Numbered from the stretch's first letter, positions 1 to 13,109 are shown. The stretch is DNA of 64,000 nucleotides from Aselliscus stoliczkanus (GCA_033961575.1 CM066740.1:18513501-18577500); one strand, 5' to 3'. Notes: generated by a model from the letters alone, not told the origin. Program-made: numbers and translations.

Positions 1-2239
1 AAACAAAATTATCTGCCAGGGTCTACAAAATAGGCACATATGCACTTATACCCAGGTCAAATGTATAAAGAGAAAAGGCACCGCTAACACACTGAATCCA
101 TATGAGTTGAGCATCCTTGCTATCAATAACCCCTAATTTGTAATAATATTGCTCTTTTTAGAATGTAGAATAATTTTGGAGGAAATTATTCGATGGCTTG
201 TAGCTTACCAATTCCTCTATGAAAAGCAGAGGCATTCAAAATAACTCCAATGACCTTCAAGTTCCTCTTAAAATTAGAATTCTTTTCTTCCAATTTTGTC
301 ACAACAGCTTTTAAGTATTTAAGGGACCACCGAAGACTCATGGTTCAGAAGCCTTTTGAAGCTGGTCTTTTAGTTTATTTTCTGTTTTGTGATTCAACAT
401 CCCCTCTACCTTACTTTCCATCTTCCAAGAAAAGGACAGTCTAAAAGAGAAGGAAACAGAGTTGGGAAATATTTAGCTTCTGGTTCTTTTGCCTTCTTAT
501 TAATAGAAGGTGTTTTAGGGCTGACTGAACAGATGAACACCCACAAGACAGCCCAAGACCCTGTTATCCAAATGAAACTGAAATGAAATAGTGATGTGCA
601 TTGACCTAAACTATGAGAATTAAAATTTTTGGAACAACGAGATTATATATAATCATGACTATATCATTATCACTAAATGGGAGAGTTTATAGGACAATAG
701 ATATAATATAATTCCACAATCACACATATTAAAAGCATAAAGAAATCTAAAGAATAGCTGTTTTTTAGCATGAGAATTACAGTGACTATGTTTCCCTTTG
801 GCTTCTAAATATTCTCATTTTTCTACAAAGAATAATTTCTTTGCAATAATTTTCTTTTTTTTTCAATTTCAAGTGAAAAAAAAATCTTGGACTCCTAAAT
901 GCGTTAATCTGTCTCTATTTGTTGCAGTCTGAAATCCTTGAACGATATTTATAGGCTATCCTGTGGTTTTAGTGCACGCCTAGAAATCGACCAGGTCCTT
1001 GCCCTATGAAAACATATAAAATAGAGCTGTTAATAACAGTAACTGAGAATGGAGATCTTAACGTGTTTTAGCTCGTTTTAAAAGTGTAGCCAAAAACACT
1101 GATAATTTCTCTGGAGGGACCTGTAATTCTGAGTCATTCCAGTAGATGGCACTATTGGATAAAAACCGCCAGTCAGTGTGGCTAGGAGGACCAGAAAAAC
1201 CTTTTTGCTGTGTTTCAAAAAGAATTCTCCCTCCCACGATGGACAACTCACAGGGATGAAGTGAATAATAAGAGTATATCCTCCTGTGGTACAATATGGA
1301 TGACGCTAATGGGAAGGTTGTTTTATTTATTTGAATATGCATGTTTTTGGTAGTTCTGAGCGAGTATGCTTTTATCTATGATATTAGCAGAGCTTGCAAG
1401 TTTAACCCTCTCTCCCCACCCCCAAGTTGAACAAAACTTTGGCTTTAATAAAAGGGACTAAGAAACTTTAGCTGTATTTTTATTATTTCTGTCCCCATTA
1501 TTACCACTCTGAGATAAAGGTGTGGAGTGATGGCTTGACCGCCCGCCCCCCTTTTTTTCTGTTGTAAATGTTTTCCTCAGTTTGTTTGTTTCCAAAGACC
1601 TAGGATTGTGTGGTGGAAAGATGCTATGCTTTGTACCCAAGAGTTCACATCCTGGATTTTCCACCTGCTTGATCTCTCTCTCTGAGCCCCATGCTTCTTG
1701 TCTGGAAGAAATTGAGTCAATAACAAGTTCTGACCCTGTGCCTCTAAGAGATTCGAGGCTCCCACATTCACAGCCTGGTGACATACTCTGATAGCCCAGA
1801 TGCTCAATAAATCATGGCTATTGATATTAAAATTGATATTGCCATAGGATCTGAGGAATTGATGAAATTGTCCCAATGATTTATTTCTGGTCTTATTCAA
1901 TCTTCCAACATTGACTTAAACCCATGTAAGAAAATGGCCAGTCTTTAGGTGGGACCCGGTTCATTTCTTAAAGAAATACAGACCTCAGCAACTGCTTCAG
2001 AGTAATGTGTGTCCACTGGAGTGCTATCGCCTTCATCAGAAACAAAACACTGTTTTAGCAAATCAAGGACTTTGTTTTGGCTCGAGCACCTGTGTTGATG
2101 GTGGAGCGGTGAGGTTTGTCCAGCATGGCAAGCTGTGATTCATGATTTCATATCCAAAATGGATCTTATACAATATATGGTGCAAACCACTCACTTTTTA
2201 GATAAGGAACCTCAGGCCCAACCTCAGGTTTTTTTATTA
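1..2239. other. Intergenic, nothing recognised
   Basis: AT-rich. Short open frames only, none resembling a known protein, and no repeat family that I could identify with confidence. Confidence 0.6.
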
Positions 2240-2271
2240 AAAAAAAAAAATTTAAAAACCCTTTTCTTTGG

Positions 2272-2377
2272 GGCCGGCCGAGTGGCGCGGTGGTTAAGCG
2301 CTGGCTTGGGAAGCCAGTGGCCCCGGTTCGGTCCCACATATGAGGGCCAGTGACACTGCCCTCAAAAAAAACCCAAA
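2272..2377 (+). mobile_element. Short Rhin-1-like SINE
   Basis: This is a tRNA-like head beginning GGGCCGGCCGAGTGG with B-box GGTTCGGTCCC, followed directly by an A-rich tail. It is flanked by the target duplication AAACCCTTTTCTTTGG (ending 2271, and 2378-2393). Confidence 0.9.
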
Positions 2378-3189
2378 AAACCCTTTTCTTTGGAAATCAT
2401 TTTAAACTTAAGAAAAAAGTTGCAAAATTATAAAGAGAATTCCTGTTCACCCTTCATTTGGCTTCCCCTAATGTAAGAAAATTAGACATCGATTGGTACA
2501 GTACTATTGACTAAATCTCCTCACCTTATTTGAATTTTCATTAACACCCTTTTCTATCCCAGAACCCAGGCTAGGACCCCACATTGGATTTGGTATTTGC
2601 ATCTGTTCAGTTTCCTCCTGTTGGTGACAGCTTCTCAGTCCTGCCTTGCTTTTGGTGACCTTGTCACTTCCCATGAGTACTAATCAGTTATTTTGTAGAA
2701 GGTGCCTCGTTCTACAAGTTTGAGTTTATCTGATGTTTTCTCATAGTTAGATGAGGTTAAGCATTTTTAGCAATAATACCATGGAAGTGATACTTAATTT
2801 CTGGCTTTATCATTTCTGGTTCTCTTTCACAAGTAAACCAAGAGATGTATATTTTCTTCTACCTTTCTGTCTCATGTAAGAATTACTATGATAGGCTTTT
2901 AACCTTTGCTTTTTTCACTTAATGGTATATCCTGGCAATGACTCCATATTGGTTCACAGAGATCCTCCTCTTTCTTTTTAATAGCTGCGTACTATTCCAT
3001 TGTGTGTATGTACTATGCTTTACTCTACCCACTCTCCTACATGCGAGCATTGAGTTTGTCCTTCGTATTGTCAATTAAAAACAATACTGCAGCAAATAAC
3101 CTTGTGCATATATTTTTTTGTAGTGCTGGATGTGTGTCTTCAAGGTAGATTCCTAAAAGTAAGATTGCTGGGTCAAAAGATAAGTACAG

Positions 3190-3744
3190 CTGTGGAAAGT
3201 AGTTTGGCAGTTCCTCAAAAGAATTTCACTCTCAAAGAGTTGAAAGCAGGACACAAATAGATACTTGTACTCCTATTTTCATAGCAGCATTATCCACAAT
3301 AACCAAAAGGTGGAAGCAACCCAAGTGTCCACAACAGTTGAATGGAGAAACAAAATATGGAATGCACACACAGTGGAGTAGTATTTAGCCATAAAAATGA
3401 GTGAATTCTGATACATGCCACAATATGTATCAGAAACATTATGCTTAGTGAAATAAGCTATATACAAAAGGGAAAATGCTATGTGAGGTACATAGCATTG
3501 GTAGTCAAATTCATAGAGATAGAAAATAGAATAAAGGTTAGCAGGCTGGGGAGGGAGTGATTGGAGAGTTATCGTTTAAAGGGTACAGGATTTCTATTTG
3601 GGGTGATAAAAACGTTCTGAAAATGGATAGTGGTGATGGTTGCACAACGTGAATGTACTTATGCCACTGAATTGTACACTTCAGTGGTTAAAGTGGTAAA
3701 TTTTGTCATGTATATTTTATCACAATAAAAAACAACTTAAAAAA
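3190..3744 (+). mobile_element. L1 3'-end fragment nested in antisense L1
   Basis: Sense L1M 3'UTR ending CACAATAAAAAACAACTTAAA. It is flanked by ATAAGTACAG (3180-3189 and 3745-3754) and is 5'-truncated. Confidence 0.85.
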
Positions 3745-3888
3745 ATAAGTACAGATGTAGTTTTCTTAGGCATTGCCAAACTCCTCTTTTCAGTCAGGAT
3801 TGTGTCAGTTTCCAGTCCTATCAGTTAAGTGGTGGTAATGCCTATTTTCCCACAGCCTCACCAACAGAATGTATTCTTATACTTTTTA

Positions 3889-4018
3889 TGTTTTTTGTTT
3901 TGTTTTGTTTTGGTGTTTTTTTTTGAGGGCAGTGTCACTGGCCCTCATACGTGGGACCCGAACCGGGGCCGCTGGCTTCCCAAGCCAGCGCTTAACCACC
4001 GCGCCACTCGGCCAGCCC
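3889..4018 (-). mobile_element. Short Rhin-1-like SINE
   Basis: Head-only SINE on the minus strand, with its T-rich tail complement at the left. It is flanked by TATACTTTTTA (3878-3888 and 4019-4029). It lies inside an antisense L1 block. Confidence 0.9.
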
Positions 4019-5374
4019 TATACTTTTTAGTTACTGTAAATCTGGTAGGTGAGAAATGCTATCTCTGTATTGTTTTCATTTGCATTTCTCTAATGATGAG
4101 GGATCTGAATATATTTTCATATAGTTGAGGGCTATTTTTATATCTTCTTTTGTGAATTGTCTATTTAGATTTTCTCATTTTTCTAGTGTATTTTTGGTGT
4201 GTGTGTGTGCATGTGTGTGTATGTTTAATATACGTTAGAGATACTAGCCCTTTATCTGTAGTACATGTAGCAAATATTTTCTTCCAGTTTGCCAGTTTTG
4301 GTTTTGATTATAATGCTTTTTTAATGCAGTTATTTTTATTTGATGCAGTAAAATTTATTCTTTTTTTCTTCTATTGCCTCTGTCTTTTGAGTCATAGCTT
4401 AAAGGCATTTCCCTACCCTGAGGTTGAAGTAGAATTCATACGTTCTTCTCATAGTCCTTTGGTTTCAGTTTTTTATACTTAGATTCCCTACATTTATTCT
4501 TGTGTATATTGTGAGCTATGCCTCTAATGTTATCTTTTTTCCCCAAATAGTTTTTCAGTTGTCACTGCACCATTAATTAAAATGTTCATAATTTCAGCAG
4601 TAATTTGAGATGCCACCTTTATCATATAGGAAATTTTTCATATGTACCTAGGTCTTTTTCTGGGCTTGCATTCTATTCCTCTGAAATGATGCAAGCATCA
4701 TTTATCACACAATTTATTAATACTTATTAATATTTTTATTGGGATTGTATTAAAATTTATACATTAATTTAATGGAAGAACTGGTATAACTTTATCATGT
4801 TGAGAGTTTTTCTATCAAATAATAGGGATGTCTTTCCATTTGTTCGTGTCTACTCTTGTATCTTTGAGAGGTGTTTTAAATTTTTTCTTGTATAGGTTTG
4901 CACCTTTCTTATTAAATTTATTCCTAAATATTTTATCTCTTTGTTCATTTTACAAATGGGTTTTCTCTACCATAATGTAAATTATAGCCAGCTATTTTAT
5001 CATTTGATAATACTTTTTTGTAATACTTAAAAAATTTTCAATTAAACCATTTTAGCAACAATGAGCTAAAAACTAAGTGCATAATTAATTAAAAGTTAAA
5101 TTAAAAGTTCTACTTCTCAAGAAAGTTTATGATGACCTTGCGTCTTGCCCACATTGTCAATATTTAACATCTACTATTGGTGTCATAGTGATATCTCTGA
5201 GCGTGAAAACGAGAAGACACAAATCTAAGTAAAAAGGGTAAGAATCTATTTCTAAAGTTATTGTATTAAAGGAAGCCTTCACTGGAAGACAGTGACTTCA
5301 CCTGCAGCCTCAGAGGTGCATATACATTCGCTCTGTGGAACATGATTTTTCATTTAGAGCAAAAGATTCTTGTT

Positions 5375-5590
5375 CTAAATAGGGGTGTACAGACTTTTCC
5401 TGTAAAAGTCCAGATAGTAAATGTTTTAGGCTTTGAAGGCCCCATATGCTCTCTTGTCACATATTCTTCCTTGGTTTTAGTTTCAATTTCAATTTTCAAC
5501 CCTTTAAAAATGTAAAACACGGTTCTTCACTTGCAACTGTGGTCTGTGGTTTGCCCACCCTATTTGAAAATAATTTCACTTGTTTTCAAT
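5375..5590. mobile_element. hAT-like (Charlie/MER-type) fragment
   Basis: CCTGTAAAAGTCCAGATAGT and AATGTTTTAGGCTTTGAAGG match a common non-autonomous DNA transposon terminal sequence. Family assignment is from memory. Confidence 0.55.
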
Positions 5591-6945
5591 TTCAAGTTTT
5601 CTTGTGCATGTTCAAAAATAAAGCAAGAGCTCTTAATGTGTTGGTTCCATTACTGAAAGAAGAATTTCACAAATAATTTCAATAATGTCATTTTTGTATC
5701 AGTGATTTTTTTTTTCTTGAAAAAACAGTTAATTCCAATAATTACTCAATTTTTTCATCTAGTTCATGGATTCAGCATAGAGTGTTTGGAACTTCATTCG
5801 GCCAAAGAGCAACCATCGTTATCATAAATGTTATTGCAAATTTCATTATGAAGTTTAACATAAAAGGGAAAACCATACATCTTTTGGTACTTTAATTGAT
5901 AATATGAATACAAATATTGGTGGCACTAGTAGAAGAGTATCATGGTTAAAAACAATATTTATTTTTGTTTTTGTTGGTTACACATATTTATTCAGTAATT
6001 TCTCTTAAAGAAAAATTATCAATTGGAATAATGCCAATTGCTTTTGATCCTGCAATAAAGTTCATTGTAGCTTTCAGTTTATTAATTGTCCTTTTTGGTC
6101 TTATTCCAGTGTATTATTAGAGTATTAAAAGCTGCTAGAAACATGAAATTGTTTTATACTTTACACCAAAAAATCTTGGAATTTACACCAAAAGACTCTA
6201 GTTCATTATTCTTAAGTGGATGAATCATACCCTCCTGAAAATCCAGATTTTGTATTTATTTTTTACAACAGAGATTTGCTGCTTCTCCAGATGCTTAAAA
6301 TGGGGCCATTCATAGAATGTCCAGGCCATTCACATAACATCATCTCTTCTGGCTGAACAAAAGTTTAGAGTAGGACTTCTTTAAAGTGGGGCTTTCACCT
6401 CTAATTCCATGAAAAATTCAAGATAAAATTTTAGTAAAACTTATCTGAACGCGTTTTATATGAGCCTACCATAACAAGCCTCCCCCCACATTTAACACTC
6501 CTCTTTTCATGCCTCTGAAATAACAGCAAGGTTAGTTTGAACAGAGAGTGGGGGACACAGCTTTCCAATACAGTCACTTGTGCTGTTAAATCACATTTTA
6601 CCGCTGCTGTCCTATGTTTCCCTAAATAACGCTGAAAAGGCAGATGACAAGCTTGGAGGCTGAGAGATTACACTTCCTAGCTATTCCATATTTAAGTCTG
6701 AAATCTGAAATCTCATTGTTATTAATGTGAACCCGTAGCCTTGGAAAATTCAATATTTGTGGTCACTGTGTAAAAATACAATCTGCCTTAGCTTATAAAT
6801 AGTTGGAAAGTGATAAGGCACCTCGAATGAAGTTTACCTCCAAAGAGTATCATGTATCTTTCTGAGGGATTTGTTCACAAACTCTTGAAGGCTTCAGAAG
6901 CATGTCATAAAATTTATTTTGCCCCAAGCATCATTGAGGTACAGT
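5591..6945. other. Intergenic, nothing recognised
   Basis: AT-rich unique-looking DNA after the hAT-like fragment. No gene. Confidence 0.55.
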
Positions 6946-7315
6946 TGACAAAAATACTGTTTGATCTCACTTCTATGTGGAATCTAAAAATGTCAGATTC
7001 ATAGAACCAGCATGTAAAGCATTGGTTACCAGGGGCTAGAGCATGGAGGAAATGGGAGATATTGGTCAGAGGGTACAAACTCACCTTTACGAGGACTAAG
7101 TTCTGGGATCTAATGTACAGCATGGTGACGATAGTTAATAACTCTATATTGTCTACTTGCAATTGGCTAAGAGAGTCAATCTTAAGTGTTCTCACCAACC
7201 CTAAAAATAAGGTAACTATGTGAGGTGATAGATATGTTAAATAGCTTGATTGTGGTAAACATTGCACGAAGTACGCATATACCTATATAAAACCATCGTA
7301 CACCTTCAAACAATA
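6946..7315 (+). mobile_element. L1 3'-end fragment
   Basis: L1M 3'UTR-type sequence, including TGGAATCTAAAAATGTCAGA and GGTTACCAGGGGCTAGAG, sense orientation, with no ORF. Confidence 0.75.
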
Positions 7316-7875
7316 TTTTTAGGTGGGGTTCATGGGGATCTGAAGGTGAGGTCCAAGCCTATCTGAGTCAAAGAACCAAAACTGGGGAGGACAAAATGCA
7401 CCCATAATTCAAGAGATGATTTATTTAGACTACAGCATTAGGGAAAACCTTCATTAAGGCGAGACATCTCGAAGAAAAGGGAAGGGAGCCTGGGGTTGTA
7501 TAGAAGCAAGTGCTTTTTAAAGAATTCCTTCTATAACATCCAGATAAGTACCTTTCCAGGTTGTTCTTGAAGACCTGTTTTAAAAGGGTGCGGCCCCTTG
7601 AGACCGCTCATTCCACTAGCATTCTGATGGCAAGTTTTGAGTTGAAATCAGTATCTCTGGAGATTCCTTCCACCCAGCTCGGACTCCATTTGGGGAGGCA
7701 ACAGGGCCAAACCTAATATTCCTCCTTCACAAAACAGCCCTTCAGATCTTTGAGGAAATGATAACTTCCAAACTAAATCTCCTCTCTCCAGGCTAGACCT
7801 CTCCAGTTCCTCTCACTTTTCCTCCACACCATGCTATTTCTCTCGTCACACTTACTCTGATGATAGTCTATTTGT
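7316..7875. other. Intergenic, possible old LTR
   Basis: Moderately GC-rich for the area and ending GCCAAACCTAATATTCCTCC. It has an LTR-like feel, but I could not find ends. Confidence 0.3.
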
Positions 7876-7889
7876 ATAGATAGATAGAT

Positions 7890-7933
<44 letters not shown>

Positions 7934-7935
7934 TA
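7876..7935. repeat. (GATA)n microsatellite
   Basis: About 14 GATA units next to the tail side of the long SINE at 7957, so it probably grew from the SINE tail. Confidence 0.95.
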
Positions 7936-7956
7936 AATACAGATATAGATATAAGA

Positions 7957-8368
7957 TTTTATTGGGGGATTGGGGGAGGGGAACAGCATTGGGGAATCGC
8001 GGAAGGAGAACAGACAAGCTGCTGTCCTTTTTGTTCTTCATCTAGTTGTGGAGGACGTTGCTTCACTGTGTTGGTATCATCATTGCGCTCGGTCGCCAGC
8101 CTCTGGACGGCCACTCACTGCGGCTATTGGCAGATCATGCTGGCTGCCGGCCACTCACTGTAGCCTATGGCAGCCCACTGCAGCAGAGGCTGCAGCCTAC
8201 ACCATCGCCGGGGCTCGTGCAGCCCAGTTCCATGTTGAGCTGTTGCTCACCATCTTAGCTGTAGAGGGTGCAGCATCACTGATCCTCATGTGGGATCCAA
8301 ACTAGGGTCCTGCTGCTCAGAGCTGGCGTCCCAAACCAGCTCTTAACCAATGCACCACTCGGCCGGCC
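7957..8368 (-). mobile_element. Long Rhin-1-like SINE
   Basis: Near full-length long form of about 410 bp on the minus strand, with tail, GC-rich body and tRNA-like head ending in GGCCGGCCCT. Its body has one fewer internal 20-bp unit than the other long copies. The tail abuts a (GATA)n microsatellite. Confidence 0.88.
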
Positions 8369-9404
8369 CTCCCACATGATTCTTTGTGAATCTCTTTCCT
8401 CCTGCAGGAGACCCAGCAGAAGATTCCAAGGTTCCAGGAGATGATGGGAGCACAAGAAAGAAGGTGCTTTTCCAAACACTTATCGAACTTCTTGTGAGAA
8501 AGTAATTAACTTCTGTTGTGGAAGTCACTGAGATTTGGGGTTTACAGGTTATAGCAGCAACTGAGTTATGCCTTAATTAATACATGTCAAAAAATTAGCA
8601 CAATGTCTGGCACAGACTTGAGGTGTGAATGTCAAGTAGTGTGCTTAGGCCTATCAGAGAAATGAAGTGCTGAAGGATCGAACTGCCTAAGCAAATGAAT
8701 GGCTAGAGTATGTTTGAAAACAGAGAGTAACCTGGTGTGGCTGGAAGCCAGGTACCCTGGAAGAGGCTGGGCAGAGAGATATGGTGAGCAGGGAGGGTAT
8801 GGTCACATTCTAGAGGGATCTAGATACAATGGTGATCAACTAAAGGATTGAGGACTATGTTGATGTTGCCTAGAAAAAGCGTTCTGTGATTTGAGGTTGT
8901 TTTAGTTTGGATTCCTCCCAAAGTAGGCTCTGAGGGAGGACTTAAATGCAAGTGGTTTATTTGGGAGCTGATCTCAGGAAGCACCGTGAGGGAATGGGGA
9001 AGTGAGTAGGGAAGGGTATGTTAATGAGCTGGTTACTATTATGGGCAACTGGGGCTCAGTCCCATGTAGACCATGACTGAGAGTTGTCCCACTTGGAAGA
9101 GAGGGAAAAAGGTATGTATATCTAGAAAAAAATGAGGTCAGTCTCAAGGGCATGAATGTCCTAGCACTTTCAGCCTACTCACGTACTGACTGAGCTCTCT
9201 CCCGTATTCTGAAAATGCCCTCAGCTGAGAGAGACAAGAAGCTATTGGATTGTAGGGGAACTCTGATAATGAGTTTGGGATTGAACACAGAGGAAATGGG
9301 GCAGGCACTGATAGTATCTGCCACATTTTAACTCTTTCTTCACCCCTCTATTTCTAAATACCTCCCTTCCTCAGATCTATTAGCAGTTGATTTTGAGGGG
9401 AATA

Positions 9405-9548
9405 TGGTGACACATGCAAAGGATAAAGGTTTTAGAAACTGTTAAATGTGGGTTCTAATTATGTCTCTATCTCCTATTAGCTGTATAACCTTGGGCAAGT
9501 TACTCACCCTTTCTAAGTGCCAGTTTCCTCATCTAATAGTAAAAACTC
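9405..9548 (+). mobile_element. MIR SINE
   Basis: TAACCTTGGGCAAGTTACTC and CAGTTTCCTCATCTAATAG are the MIR core. Confidence 0.85.
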
Positions 9549-10701
9549 ACTAGTGGCATGTATAAAGAACCTAGCAATGCTTGCTCTTGTCTCCTCCATC
9601 TAAATTTTGGAAGTTACCTCTGTGACATGAGGGAAGAGCCCTAATGGAGAGAGGATGGATGACAAAGCGAGGGGCAGAGAATGCTGTGTGGTGGCATGGT
9701 AACCAGGTCCCTTCTATTATTCTTCTGGGCATTTCTTTTTCTGGATAGGCTACTCTTGTACAACATTCATTTATTTATTTGTTTGTGTGTTTGTTTTTGC
9801 AGCTTTTAGGAAAGGCCATCAGGTTGGGACAGGATGAGGAAGAAAGAATAGGACTAGACTAAACTTCCCAGGAGTTGGTGCAAGGGGGTCACCTGTCAAG
9901 AGCTAAGGAGGCCTGAATAGGGAAAGAGGCCGTGGGGCTGAAACCATTGAAATGGCTGAGACACACTCCCTATAATGTGACTTCATGACCCATGACCCAC
10001 AAACGTTCAGTAAGACCCCAAAACGCATGCTATGCTTACTGTAATTGGGTTTTCTATGGAAGCTGGGAATGGGGCATCCACTTCAGCTCATGGCTGAACA
10101 AAGATGGCCCATAGGACTTAACTTGTAAGACAGAGATAGAAGACGCTAGGAGGAAATAAGGTCTGTGTTTGCAAAAATTGAAAGGATGATAGAAATGGTA
10201 CAGTCTCTTCTGCTATAGCGTGTGATCGTAATATTTCAATTTGTTCATACACAGTAGACAAGTCAGGGAATAAAACCACCAAGATGTGTGTTAGTTAGGG
10301 TCTTCTGAGAAGGAGATACCAAAACAGGATGAAACATGCAAGAAATTTAGGAGAAACATCTGTGACAGTAGATGGGGAGGGAGCCAGGAAAAGCTGGGAA
10401 ACCCCTATACCCCAAGTGCAGGGGAGAGGGAAGAAAGGAAGGATGAATGTGTGGCAGTGTCTTAGACTGTAGTACAATTCCAAGCAGTGCCACCAGGAAG
10501 TCCTCCAACCAAGGTGACTTGATAGAGGATGCCCATGTCGCCTTGAAATGTATCTGCTTTGTTATCTCTGTCACAAAAAGGAGAGGATAAGAAGGTGACT
10601 GTGCTTTTTGCTGGTGTCACCAAATGAACACAAAAAAAACAGTGCCTAGCTGAAAGTAGTGACTCATTGGTGGAATATGCAAACCACATAAACAGACACA
10701 C

Positions 10702-10722
10702 AAACACACACACACACACACC
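10702..10722. repeat. (CA)n
   Basis: Short dinucleotide tract of about 10 units. Confidence 0.9.
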
Positions 10723-10779
10723 TTCATGTTCTTTCTCTTATCCAGTTCACCTTCTCTGTAGTTAGATCACCCTGTTGTC

Positions 10780-10975
10780 CCAAGTTTGTGTAAATTTCTT
10801 GCTGAAAATGTTTAATAAATGTGCCAATGTCAGTTTCCTGCTTTTGACGATATACTACAGTTATGTAAGATATTATCACTGGGAGGGAAGCTGAGTGAAA
10901 GTATTCCTACTATGTTTGCAACTTCTTGTTAAATCTATAATTATTTTGAAATTAAAAGTTAAAAAAAAATGTTTA
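10780..10975 (+). mobile_element. L1 3'-terminal fragment
   Basis: Contains CTACAGTTATGTAAGATATT and an end AAATTAAAAGTTAAAAAAAA, a common L1M 3'-terminal sequence also seen near 22.7-22.86 kb. Confidence 0.65.
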
Positions 10976-11213
10976 ATACAGAATCCCAAACATGAATCAG
11001 TCTACTGGTTTTAAGAGCCCAAGTAATAAATAAAAAAGGAAAGCCTTAATTATGGAGGAAGACCTTGAAATAATAAATGATTTTTGAAAGAAATTATGAA
11101 AAATGAATGATATACCATAAGAGCAATGGGCCTAATGAAATTATGCATTTTACCTTAAGAGACAAGATTGCAAACCTAGCAGAAAAGAGAGCTTAACACC
11201 TCTGGTTTACCCT

Positions 11214-11332
11214 CCTTTAGCTGTAGAGGGCACAGTGTCACTGACCCTCATGTGGGATCCAAACCGGGACCCTGCTGCTCAGAACTGGCACTCCCAAGCC
11301 AACTCTTAACCAACATGCCACTAGGCCAGCCC
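11214..11332 (-). mobile_element. Rhin-1-like SINE fragment (head region)
   Basis: This fragment has the head plus the first bases of the long-form body (TTAGCTGTAGAGGGC on this strand). The body and tail are missing, and no target duplication was found. Confidence 0.75.
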
Positions 11333-11917
11333 TGTTTGTAGTTATTTTTGTTGTTGGTGGTTTTACTTAACAAGCAAAGCGTATTTCTCACATATGCTAC
11401 ACTTCTATTACTATGGGTGGGCAAGGAGATTTTGCTTATCACAATTACCTAAAGATCCAAGCTAATATAAGTTCCTTTTAGACACACGTTTCCAGAACTG
11501 CAGAGACAGGGAAAAGAAAATATATGGGCCCACATGGCAGCTTTAAAAAATTATTTTTTTTAATAATTTGAAACAATTATAGACTCACAGGAAGTTGCAA
11601 AAATAGTACTGAATTTTTAACTTTCCACTTAGAAAAGAAGCATCTCTGCCAAAGAGAAAAGTGCTTCTGAGACCCAGAACTTTTGAACTTTGTTTTTAAA
11701 ATCTCAGTTAGCTTAGCAAGCCACATAGTTCCAAAGACTCGATGCTGTTTTCTGAAGCTAGAGGTTCTAATCTCAAAAGAACAGGAAAGTTGACTGACAA
11801 ACATGCTAACAATATGTAAATGCCATAAAAAGGGGCCGGGCAGACACAGACCACTGACTCCTTTGGGAGTTGATGTGTGTTGGGTGTAACAGCAGTGAAG
11901 AGGAACTTGAAGATTTT

Positions 11918-11967
11918 ACTTTCTCTATGTCTACACATAGAGAAAATACTTTCTCTATGTCTACACA
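11918..11967. repeat. 30-bp-period direct repeat with hairpin
   Basis: ACTTTCTCTATGTCTACACA occurs at 11918-11937 and 11948-11967. TTCTCTATG (11921-11929) can pair with CATAGAGAA (11936-11944) around a 6-base loop. Confidence 0.9.
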
Positions 11968-12024
11968 GTTTGAGTATCTCAGGATGTGTTCATGTGTTAT
12001 ATTTGTAATTAAAATGTTTAAGAA

Positions 12025-12490
12025 GAGCCGGCTGAGTGGTGCATTGGTTAAGAGCTGGCTTGGGACTCCAGCTCTGAGCATCAGGGCCCGGGGTTCAGAT
12101 CCCACATATGAGGGCCAGTGACACTGCCCTCTACAGCTAAGATGGTGAACAACAGCTCCACCTGGGGCTGGGCTGTCATGAGTCACCATTGATGGTGTAG
12201 GCTGCAGCCCCTGCTGCAGTGGGGTGTCATAAACTACCATGAATGGCAGGCAGCCAGCGTGAGCAGCCCGTAGCCAGTGTGAGCTGCTGTGAGCCACTGT
12301 TAGCGGCCATCCAGAGGCCGGTGACCAATCTGCCTTACCGGGAAAAGCACAATAATAATACCAACATGGGCCAGTGAAGTCAGGTCCTCCACAACTAGAC
12401 TGAAGAACAAAAGCACAGGAACTTGTCTGTTCCCCTCTCCCAAATCCCCAATAAAATCTTAAAAAAATAAAAAAATTTAAAAGTAAAAAA
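12025..12490 (+). mobile_element. Long Rhin-1-like SINE, sense copy
   Basis: Complete long form with a tRNA-like head, a body, then a tail with AATAAA at 12450-12455 followed by TCTT and an A-rich run. It is flanked by TAAAATGTTTAAGAA (12010-12024 and 12491-12505). The AATAAA plus TCTT tail marks a T+-class SINE. Confidence 0.92.
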
Positions 12491-12505
12491 TAAAATGTTT
12501 AAGAA

Positions 12506-13109
12506 AAAATACAGTGGTCAGAAAGATTTTTGTTTTTTCTTTGTAATCTACCCTCCTCTTTTTTTTGAGAGGAAGTGACACCAATCCCAACTATGACACC
12601 AAATGCAACATGTACTGAACTGCAGACTGAGGTGAAGATATGCACACACCATACACACCACATACCGCATACCACACACCCATGCACAAACACAGTAAGT
12701 TTACAATTTAAACCCCAAAATCCCAGCAGAAAGGAAGTGGCAAGACAGGGCAAGCGCAGATAAGGTCAGTCTTACTGCAGCTTTCCCTCATCCCAGAACT
12801 CCCCCAAGGAGGATGTGAAGTAGTAACCAGAGGTGCTGATGAGCCATGAGTTGTCTGGGGCAACTGAGAAGCCTAATTTTATGCTTCACTGCTGAGCTTT
12901 TCATATTACTCTTCAGGAAGACCTTGCCCAAGTTCACAGCTTACTGCTTCTATTTAAGGAAGTGCTATAAAATATTGGGCTTTCCTGTATCTTAAAGCAA
13001 GCTGAGCACCTGGAAGGCCTCATTTTCACTTGAGGAAAGCAGCAGTCAGAGGGGGCCATTGGGGGGCGGTGCTCTGAGTATCTACCTCCATCTTACTAGG
13101 GCGCAGGAA
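12506..13109. other. Intergenic, nothing recognised
   Basis: Contains a CACACCATA-rich tract at 12640-12690. No gene. Confidence 0.5.

Larger units (their letters stand above)
2240..5040 (-). mobile_element. Antisense L1 3'UTR/ORF2-end block
   Basis: Old L1 (L1M-like) sequence on the minus strand. It has phrases typical of the 3' region, such as ACTATTCCATTGTGTGTATG near 2990 and GGTCAAAAGATAAGTAC near 3172, resuming after nested insertions at 3756 and 4030. Heavily diverged; no usable ORF. Confidence 0.75.
8369..10779. other. Intergenic, one MIR, otherwise unassigned
   Basis: Apart from the MIR at 9405 no family is certain. The stretch from 10284 (GTGTTAGTTAGGGTCTTCTG) to about 10560 looks like an old repeat of unknown type. 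Confidence 0.45.

Noticed and set aside
2272..2340. tRNA genes at the SINE heads
   Set aside because: The A/B boxes are tRNA-like, but no cloverleaf with a proper acceptor stem is evident, and the sequences continue into SINE bodies or poly(A) with target duplications.
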